Assembly (NCBI RefSeq): GCF_900103125.1
Contig: NZ_FNJV01000002.1
Location: 434,001 to 498,000 of the forward strand
Direction of reading: 5' to 3'
DNA: 64,000 nucleotides
Origin: Mucilaginibacter sp. OK268
Lineage (GTDB): Bacteria > Bacteroidota > Bacteroidia > Sphingobacteriales > Sphingobacteriaceae
Position 1 is the stretch's first letter. Every line of letters begins with the position of its first letter. Shown here one piece after another: positions 26,096-31,450 of this stretch. The translations under genes and the position numbers were made by a program. The notes beneath the pieces were generated by a model, which saw nothing but the letters and a program-made list of their open reading frames with translations, did not search any database and had not been told where the DNA came from.

Positions 26096-26117
26096 GTTCT
26101 TTTTTAATTTTATGGTA

Positions 26118-26125
26118 CAAAATTA
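26118..26125 (-). promoter_or_regulatory. Minus-7 box of the MDR oxidoreductase gene
   Basis: The minus strand reads TAATTTTG, an exact TAnnTTTG. The nearest TTTG upstream (26156-26153) is 27 bp away, too far for a normal minus-33, which could mean activator dependence. Confidence 0.4.
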
Positions 26126-26142
26126 TACAGATGACACAGTTC

Positions 26143-26160
26143 ATTATTTGTACAAATAAT
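26143..26160. promoter_or_regulatory. Perfect 18-bp palindrome in the divergent promoter
   Basis: ATTATTTGTACAAATAAT is its own reverse complement. It covers the minus-33 TTTG of the plus-strand AraC promoter and sits 18 bp upstream of the minus-7 box of the oxidoreductase gene. A second inverted pair, CAAATG and CATTTG, follows at 26164-26180. Candidate operator for autoregulation. Confidence 0.5.
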
Positions 26161-26179
26161 ACCAAATGCTGTACATTTG
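26147..26179 (+). promoter_or_regulatory. Promoter of the AraC gene at 26185
   Basis: TTTG (26147-26150), a 21-bp spacer, then TACATTTG (26172-26179): a full Bacteroidota promoter. The RNA would start at about 26184, almost at the ATG at 26185, so the message may be leaderless. Confidence 0.55.
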
Positions 26180-26184
26180 TGTAT

Positions 26185-27063
26185 ATGTATCAGGAAAACT
26201 TACACCAGGAGTTTGAGATAGTTTATAAAGAACTTAATGAAAACCCTCAAAAGGCGCATCAGCATAGTTTTTTTGAGCTGATTTATATTGTTAGCGGCAC
26301 GGGTACACAATGCATCAATAAGAACACTTTCGATTATCACCAGGGACATTTATTTTTGATAACCCCGCAGGATTGCCACTCCTTCGAGATCAAAACCACA
26401 ACGGGCTTTTTCTTTATCCGCTTTAACGATATCTATATCCGCAACCAGCAACAGGACCGCAAAGCCAAGAACGACTGGCTGCAACAAATGGAATTTATTT
26501 TACAACATGCCAGTCACCAGCCGGGTTGTTTATTGTGTAACAATGGTGATAAGCCACTGGTAAAAACACTGGTTGAAAGCATCATTCGCGAACAGGTAAA
26601 TCGCGAGGCCCATTATACCGAATTAATCAAACAACTGGTGAACACCATACTCACTATTGTGGCCCGCAATATGACCATGATGCCTGTCAGCTCTTGCCAG
26701 GTCACCGGACTGAGCAATGAGCCTGCGGTGGATATTATCCGCTATATACAGGAAAATATTTACGAGCCCGAAAAGCTGCGTACCGAACTCATCAGCGATC
26801 ATTTTGGGATAGCACAGGCCTACCTGGGTCGTTATTTCAAAAAACATACCGGCGAAAGCTTGCAGCAATACATCTCCAGCTACAAACTTAAACTGGTAGA
26901 AACCCGTCTGCAGCACAGTGATATGCGTATCAATGAGATCGTTCGGGAGCTGGGCTTTACCGACGAAAGTCACCTGAACCGCCTGTTCAAAAAGCACAAG
27001 GGCATCAATCCTTCAGCATTCCGTAAACAGAACAACGCGGCCTACCAGCCTGTACTGCAATAG
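26185..27063 (+). CDS. AraC family transcriptional regulator
   Basis: 292 residues from the ATG at 26185; an upstream in-frame ATG at 26131 is rejected because the promoter minus-7 box lies between the two. N-terminal cupin (QHSFFELIYIVSGTGTQCIN, GHLFLITPQDCHSFEI) and C-terminal double helix-turn-helix (LISDHFGIAQAYLGRYFKKH and INEIVRELGFTDESHLNRLF, then GINPSAFRKQ). Divergent from the MDR oxidoreductase with a perfect palindrome between them. Effector unknown. Confidence 0.9.
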   Translation: MYQENLHQEFEIVYKELNENPQKAHQHSFFELIYIVSGTGTQCINKNTFDYHQGHLFLITPQDCHSFEIKTTTGFFFIRFNDIYIRNQQQDRKAKNDWLQQMEFILQHASHQPGCLLCNNGDKPLVKTLVESIIREQVNREAHYTELIKQLVNTILTIVARNMTMMPVSSCQVTGLSNEPAVDIIRYIQENIYEPEKLRTELISDHFGIAQAYLGRYFKKHTGESLQQYISSYKLKLVETRLQHSDMRINEIVRELGFTDESHLNRLFKKHKGINPSAFRKQNNAAYQPVLQ

Positions 27064-27804
27064 CTATTTTAAAGCTTTGGCAATGGCCTGCTCCGTAACT
27101 GTAGCCATCACCCGGTAACCTGCGGCGTTGGGGTGTACCCCATCGGTAGTGAGTTCGGGCTTTTGTCCGTTGCGCTCATCAACAAGGGGACTGAAATAAT
27201 CCAGCAGGGTCAGGTTATTTTCGGCAACGTAGGCTTTGATGAGCTTATTGAGCGCCATGATCTTACCGGCAGGTTCAATGCCTTTGCGCCATGGATAATC
27301 AAATACAGGCAGGTAAGCACACAGTATCACCCTGATATGGTGCAGCTTAGCAAGCTCGGTCATAGAGCGAATATTGTTCATGATGTAATCATTGGTCAAA
27401 TGGCCGTAATTGGAGGCAATATCATTACTGCCAGCCAGTATAATCACCGCTTTGGGTTTCAGGTCGATCACATCCTGTTGAAAACGGATAAGCAGTTGCC
27501 CCGAGATCTGTCCGCTCACACCTCTGTCCAGGTAAGGTTTACCCTTAAAAAACTCAGGCACAGTAGTTTTCCATCTTTCAAAAACAGAGCTCCCTAAAAA
27601 AACTACCCGCTTTTCGCCCGGTTTGGGGTCGCCAACCTCTTTATTCTCCCGGGCATAATGAGAGATCGCTGCCCAGTCGTCCCGGAAATCCTCTTTGGCA
27701 ACAACGGGTTTATTTTTTCCGGTATCAGGGTTACTTTGCTGCGCGTAACCGGCAAAGGCGATCAATAATCCGGCGGACAATAACAGGCTGAATTTTGTAT
27801 TCAT
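27064..27804 (-). CDS. SGNH/GDSL-family hydrolase (secreted esterase)
   Basis: 246 residues with a signal peptide (FSLLLSAGLLIAFAGYAQ). The four SGNH blocks are visible: VVFLGSSVFERW (S73 nucleophile; GSS replaces GDS), RGVSGQ (Gly), ILAGSNDIA (N127) and DGVHPNAAGY (Asp-x-x-His). It is a lipase/acylhydrolase or carbohydrate deacetylase of the periplasm or surface; the substrate is not visible. Stop codon lies directly beside that of the AraC gene. Upstream are helically phased TTTTAAC repeats (27910-27947). Confidence 0.88.
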   Translation of the reverse strand: MNTKFSLLLSAGLLIAFAGYAQQSNPDTGKNKPVVAKEDFRDDWAAISHYARENKEVGDPKPGEKRVVFLGSSVFERWKTTVPEFFKGKPYLDRGVSGQISGQLLIRFQQDVIDLKPKAVIILAGSNDIASNYGHLTNDYIMNNIRSMTELAKLHHIRVILCAYLPVFDYPWRKGIEPAGKIMALNKLIKAYVAENNLTLLDYFSPLVDERNGQKPELTTDGVHPNAAGYRVMATVTEQAIAKALK

Positions 27805-27846
27805 TTTGGAGATAGATATCGGTATAAAAACTTTTTAAAGGTATAA

Positions 27847-27947
27847 TTTTAACACTTTTCTGTCTAAAAGCGAGGCAAAAACAGCTCAAAATCGTTCGAA
27901 AACACCTCATTTTAACACTTTTTAACAAATTTTAACACTGTTTTAAC
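27847..27947. promoter_or_regulatory. Phased TTTTAAC direct repeats
   Basis: TTTTAAC starts at 27910, 27920, 27930 and 27941, that is at 10, 10 and 11 bp, one helical turn each; a fifth copy is at 27847, six turns away. The set lies 106-143 bp before the SGNH hydrolase gene. It could bend DNA or bind a regulator several times on one face. Confidence 0.5.
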
Positions 27948-28041
27948 GTGTTTTTAAAACTTTAAAAAGTATTAATTTACTGATTATCAAATAACTATAT
28001 ACAAAACAGCCTATTTTGGGCTTGTTTTTCTGTTAACCAAA

Positions 28042-28076
28042 CAGCCCGGTTCTCTGGTAAAAAGAGGACCGGGCTG
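28042..28076. repeat. Long GC-rich hairpin
   Basis: Arms 28042-28055 and 28063-28076 (CAGCCCGGTTCTCT and AGAGGACCGGGCTG) pair over 14 positions with one G-T pair and a 7-base loop. It is isolated from genes on both sides. No clear T run, so perhaps a repeat element or small-RNA structure rather than a terminator. Confidence 0.5.
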
Positions 28077-28099
28077 CTGATTGATATAAATATACGAAA

Positions 28100-28560
28100 A
28101 GTTATGGGAAGATCTGGTGACGAGGTTTTGTCTGATTGAACGCAGTCGACGACTCAGCCCGGCATCGCTGCGTTCGCTGCCCCTCTTCGCCTGCGGCGGA
28201 AAGAGGGTGGGAGGAATTTTTCCGGTCCATACTTTATCTTCCGTCAGCAGAACAGCTTCAGGTGAAAGCGGGCAGAACGATGTTGGCCTGTGTGGCTGCA
28301 GGGGCATAGCAAGTTTTTGCTGAAGCGCAGGGAAATGTGCGAACGAAGTTGGGCAAAATAATTGCAGCCCGTGGTTCTGTCCGGTTTGCAGGGCGAAGGC
28401 CTTGTGCGCAAAGAAGCATTTCTGCTGAAAGCCTTTTTGGTTACTTTTGTGGCGACAAAAGTAACTGGCCCTCCCGCGGCCAAGAGCGGGTTTGCGCCAA
28501 GTAAAGCGTCTCTGTATAGCATAGAGATTGCTTCGTTCCTCGCAATGAAGTGCAGAGCAC
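28100..28560. repeat. Composite non-coding repeat block
   Basis: About 460 bp with higher GC than its surroundings and mutually overlapping open frames on both strands that look like no protein. It contains a hairpin at 28181-28207 (CCCTCTTCGCC and its partner), a perfect 11-bp hairpin at 28440-28465 (GTTACTTTTGT, loop GGCG), and at 28508-28548 a half copy of the repeat at 57912-57990 in the scoAB operon. It looks like several mobile or multiplying intergenic repeats that settled side by side. Confidence 0.55.
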
Positions 28561-28645
28561 CACCAATCAATTATTTTTAACTTAACAATTCCTTTACAAA
28601 CCGGGGTTTACTTTGTGGCAACTTATTCTATAAACCCTACCTCCC

Positions 28646-29938
28646 ATGAAAAAAACTTTATTAACCCTATTTGCTTTTAGCGCTATCGCGCTTAGTGCTT
28701 GTAAAAAGGACCATCAAGTAAATATTGCCCCACCCTACCCGGATATGGCCGAAGCAGCCGATCCGGCCGTTTTGATGACCACCGCCGATGGTGTAAAAGT
28801 ATATAATGGTGGCTTTGGTTCGGCCATTGCCCCCGATTCTAAAGATGCTAATGTTTTTTACCTGCTTACCGACCGCGGACCAAATGCCGCCGGTTCAGTT
28901 GCCAACGCCATCATATTTGGCAAAGCCGACTTTACTCCTGAGATAGGTAAATTCAGATTGAAAGACGGCAAGCTGGTATTGGAGCAAGCCATTCAGCTTA
29001 AAAATACTGCCGGACAACCTCTAAACGGTTTACCTAATCCTACAGGCGAGGGTGCTACCGGCGAGATCGCTTTTGATCTTAGCGGTAACCAGATCGCACC
29101 AAGCGCCGACGGCATCGACTCAGAAGGCATGGTTTTAGCCTCCGACGGCACCTTTTGGATCAGTGATGAGTATGGCCCTCATATTGTACATTTTGATGCT
29201 TCAGGCCGCACTATTGAGCGTATTAACCCATTCGGGACGGGAACCGGTGGTCGTAAAATACCATTGGTATTTGCCAAACGCAAACCCAACCGCGGCATGG
29301 AAGGCCTCACCATTACCCCCGACGGCAAAACACTGGTGGGCATGATGCAATCGCCAATGCTTAACCGCAATAAAACAACTGTCGCCAATTCAACTATACT
29401 GCGTATTTTAACTTTTGATATCGCCACAGGCGCTACCAAACAATATGCTTATGTGATGGACAATGTGTCCCTTACCGGTGTGAGTGATATTGTAGCGGTG
29501 AACGCCACTACCTTTTTAACTATCGAGCGTGATGGCTTATACGGCGGCGCGCCAACCAAGCCGGCTACCTTTAAAAAAGTCTTTAAAATAAGCCTTACAG
29601 GCGCTACGGATATCTCCGATGAGGCAAACAGTGCCACGGGCAAGCTTTATGACACCAAAACAGTGGAAGAGTTGAATGATCAGGCCGGTTTGCAGGGAGC
29701 TGGTATTACCCCGGTGTCAAAAACCCTGGTGCTCGACCTGCTAAAAGACCTGCCAACCGTTTATCCGCATGATAAAGCCGAAGGACTGGCCCTGCTACCA
29801 GGCAATATCCTGGCCATCTCTAACGATGATGATTTTGGCGTGCTGGATAATGGCAAAGGCGGTTTCGCAGCCAAGATACTGCCAGCTACTAATACAGTTG
29901 ACCATAACAGCATTTATTTTGTTAAGATCAAGTTGTAG
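28646..29938 (+). CDS. Esterase-like phytase-family lipoprotein
   Basis: 430 residues; lipoprotein signal (LFAFSAIALSAC). The body is a predicted beta-propeller of the esterase-like phytase family (PF13449 type): FYLLTDRGPNA, GIDSEGMVLASDGTFWISDE, PNRGMEGLTITPDGKTLVG, ERDGLYGG and HDKAEGLALLPGNILAISND. These acidic loops usually bind calcium. It is a surface or periplasmic protein; phosphoesterase activity is assumed from the family and often not proven. It stands alone between two repeat-rich regions. Confidence 0.85.
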   Translation: MKKTLLTLFAFSAIALSACKKDHQVNIAPPYPDMAEAADPAVLMTTADGVKVYNGGFGSAIAPDSKDANVFYLLTDRGPNAAGSVANAIIFGKADFTPEIGKFRLKDGKLVLEQAIQLKNTAGQPLNGLPNPTGEGATGEIAFDLSGNQIAPSADGIDSEGMVLASDGTFWISDEYGPHIVHFDASGRTIERINPFGTGTGGRKIPLVFAKRKPNRGMEGLTITPDGKTLVGMMQSPMLNRNKTTVANSTILRILTFDIATGATKQYAYVMDNVSLTGVSDIVAVNATTFLTIERDGLYGGAPTKPATFKKVFKISLTGATDISDEANSATGKLYDTKTVEELNDQAGLQGAGITPVSKTLVLDLLKDLPTVYPHDKAEGLALLPGNILAISNDDDFGVLDNGKGGFAAKILPATNTVDHNSIYFVKIKL

Positions 29939-29943
29939 GGGTT

Positions 29944-29993
29944 AGAGTCAAGATAAAAGAGGCAAGAGATAAGAACCAGGAATCAAGATAGAA
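29944..29993. repeat. AGAGTCAAGA-type repeat, copy 1
   Basis: Purine-rich stretch with AGAGTCAAGATAAAAGAGG and GGAATCAAGATAG just after the phytase-like gene. Related stretches occur at 58745-58840 and 60484-60596, where opposing arms are both present. Confidence 0.45.
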
Positions 29994-30007
29994 ATCTGCA
30001 TTCATAA

Positions 30008-30038
30008 AAAAGCCATCCCGAAATTCGGGATGGCTTTT
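30008..30038 (+). terminator. Terminator of the phytase-like gene
   Basis: AAAAGCCATCCCG (30008-30020) pairs perfectly with CGGGATGGCTTTT (30026-30038) and is followed by GTTTTTGTTTG. Located 70 bp after the stop at 29938. Confidence 0.9.
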
Positions 30039-30171
30039 GTTTTTGTTTGTCTTCTTTATGGATTATCACATCCCTTACATCAGCTTAAGCCCTGAAATAC
30101 AGAGAATTTACTTCAAATAACAAGCTAAAACACCGGTAATTTTATATTTGAAAATACGGTGTTTTCACGGA

Positions 30172-30202
30172 TTGCGGAGGCTTATAACTCTACTTACATT
30201 TG
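30172..30202 (+). promoter_or_regulatory. Promoter of the small membrane protein
   Basis: TTG (30172-30174), a 20-bp spacer and TACATTTG (30195-30202) match the Bacteroidota promoter. RNA should start at about 30207, some 26 bp before the ATG at 30233. Confidence 0.55.
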
Positions 30203-30232
30203 TATCAATGCGTTTTACTAAAACTGCTGATA

Positions 30233-30427
30233 ATGAAATTAGGGTTAACTGGTAAAGTACTTATTTTTTTTATCCTGCTTTTGGCCATTTTAGTACAACG
30301 CCCAAACTATCAATTGGTGAATGTCATAACTGATGGTTTACGTCCCAGTTGGGGATTGATACCACACCTTAGATCATTCATTTCATTGTTTACGAATATA
30401 TCAAACTTCTTTAGGGGAGTTTATTAA
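30233..30427 (+). CDS. Small single-span membrane protein, 64 residues
   Basis: Unrecognised. Starts MKLGLTGKVLIFFILLLAIL, one strong transmembrane or signal-anchor segment, then a polar tail (QRPNYQLVNVITDGLRPSWG) and a second amphipathic stretch. The ATG at 30233 is preferred over the in-frame TTG at 30200 because a full promoter overlaps that TTG. No partner gene is adjacent; next downstream is the repeat block before the GIY-YIG gene. Promoter support makes it more likely to be real than a chance frame. Confidence 0.5.
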   Translation: MKLGLTGKVLIFFILLLAILVQRPNYQLVNVITDGLRPSWGLIPHLRSFISLFTNISNFFRGVY

Positions 30428-30750
30428 GAATAACACCTATGAAAAGCACCTTGAGAAAGTGCAAACAAGATTAAGTATATTGTTGGTGATATGCTTAGTT
30501 AAATGGTCCTGACCGGCCGCAAAAACAAGCATTACCTTTAATAGGGTAGTGCTTTTTTGTTTGATAAAGGGGCTGTCACCCTGACTATCGAAACATAACA
30601 CTCCATTAAAAGCCCGGGCCACGTGCGATTCCTTCCCTCGGGAAGGGGAAAGAAGGGGTTTATACATCATACCGGTTTATGCCGCATGAATAAACCCCTC
30701 CCTGCCACAACACCACCCAACCACACCCCTCCCGTGGGGAGGGAATTGAT
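30428..30750. other. Non-coding region with small GC hairpins
   Basis: No gene. It holds CCTTCCC/GGGAAGG (30631-30646) and CCCTCCC/GGGAGGG (30727-30743) hairpins and a degenerate left half of the palindromic repeat at about 30571-30592. Open frames here are made of repeats and are not coding. Confidence 0.5.
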
Positions 30751-30825
30751 TGTCACCCTGAGCCTGTCGAAGGCGCGCGCGCAGAGGCCTGCCCACCATG
30801 CTTCGACGGGCTCCAAGAGATACCC
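30751..30825. repeat. Palindromic repeat, array unit B
   Basis: Begins TGTCACCCTGAGCCTGTCG, has the common core GCAGAGGCCTGCCCACCATG, then CTTCGACGGGCTC. Its right outer end (CAAGAGATACC) has diverged from the other copies. A short linker (CTCTTTTTGAAAATTGC) leads to unit C. Confidence 0.85.
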
Positions 30826-30850
30826 TCTTTTTGAAAATTGCAAAAAGGCC

Positions 30851-30926
30851 TGTCACCCTGAGCTTGTCGAAGGGTCGCTCGCAGAGGCCTGCCCACCATG
30901 CTTCGACGGAGCTCAGCATGACACCC
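30851..30926. repeat. Palindromic repeat, array unit C
   Basis: Left arm TGTCACCCTGAGCTTGTCG, common core GCAGAGGCCTGCCCACCATG, right arm CTTCGACGGAGCTCAGCATG with ACACCC, then a T run. Ends 44 bp before the GIY-YIG start codon, so the gene's promoter must lie in or right after it. Confidence 0.9.
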
Positions 30927-30969
30927 GTTTTTTCTATTTTTACCAAGGTGATTAGTTATCTTTAAACTG

Positions 30970-31263
30970 ATGAACCACTATCATGTTTATATATTGCGTT
31001 GCAGCGACGGCACTTATTATACTGGAATAACCAACAATATCGAAAGACGATTAATAGAACATCAATCAGGCGAAAACCCAGGATGCTATACTTACAAACG
31101 CCTGCCTGTACAACTTGTTTTCAATGAAGTGTTTAACGATGTCAATCAGGCAATCGTTTTTGAAAAACAAGTAAAAGGCTGGCGGCGCGAAAAGAAAGAG
31201 GCTATTATAAATGGCAAGTGGGATCTATTGCCAGAATTAGCGAAAACCTTTAAAAACAAATAG
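30970..31263 (+). CDS. GIY-YIG nuclease family protein (small, YhbQ/UPF0213-like)
   Basis: 97-residue single-domain nuclease. Motif order is complete: HVYILRCSDGTYYTGITN (the GIY and YIG strands), ERRLIEHQSG with the catalytic Arg, AIVFEKQVKGWRREKK with the catalytic Glu, and EAIINGKWDLL. Stand-alone proteins like this have unknown physiological roles. Its position is the notable point: it lies inside an array of palindromic repeats, with unit C ending 44 bp upstream and unit D starting 3 bp after its stop codon. The same repeat also occurs alone at 6646. This suggests that the gene and repeats move or are processed together (inference). Confidence 0.9.
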   Translation: MNHYHVYILRCSDGTYYTGITNNIERRLIEHQSGENPGCYTYKRLPVQLVFNEVFNDVNQAIVFEKQVKGWRREKKEAIINGKWDLLPELAKTFKNK

Positions 31264-31266
31264 GCC

Positions 31267-31341
31267 TGTCACCCTGAGCTCGTCGAAGCGTCGTGAACAG
31301 AGGCCGCCCACCATGCTTCGACGGGGCTCAGCATGACACCC
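31267..31341. repeat. Palindromic repeat, array unit D
   Basis: Starts 3 bp after the GIY-YIG stop codon. Left arm TGTCACCCTGAGCTCGTCG, core with CAGAGGCCGCCCACCATG, right arm CTTCGACGGGGCTCAGCATG. The T run after it may serve as the nuclease gene's terminator. Confidence 0.9.
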
Positions 31342-31363
31342 GTTTTTAAAATTGTAAGGGGCC

Positions 31364-31437
31364 TGTCACACTGAGCCTGTCGAAGGGTCGCGCGCAGAGG
31401 CCTGCCCACCATGCTTCGACGAGCTCAGCATGACACC
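31364..31437. repeat. Palindromic repeat, array unit E
   Basis: Left arm TGTCACACTGAGCCTGTCG, core GCAGAGGCCTGCCCACCATG, right arm CTTCGACGAGCTCAGCATG. Linker D-E (GTTTTTAAAATTGTAAGGGG) resembles linker B-C. Ends 13 bp after (in gene direction) the subtilase stop and may terminate that minus-strand gene. Confidence 0.9.
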
Positions 31438-31450
31438 AGTTTTTAAAAGT

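Noticed and set aside
28011..28580. Four overlapping open frames on both strands
   Set aside because: They lie in the repeat block, overlap one another, and their products are rich in Arg/Ser/Pro without any domain; the DNA is hairpins and repeats.
30623..30955. Open frames on both strands in the repeat array before the GIY-YIG gene
   Set aside because: Their sequence is translated palindromic repeat; the same residues recur because the DNA unit recurs.
30751..31437. CRISPR array
   Set aside because: Units are palindromic, about 75 bp, with near-identical centres and no variable spacers; there are no cas genes.
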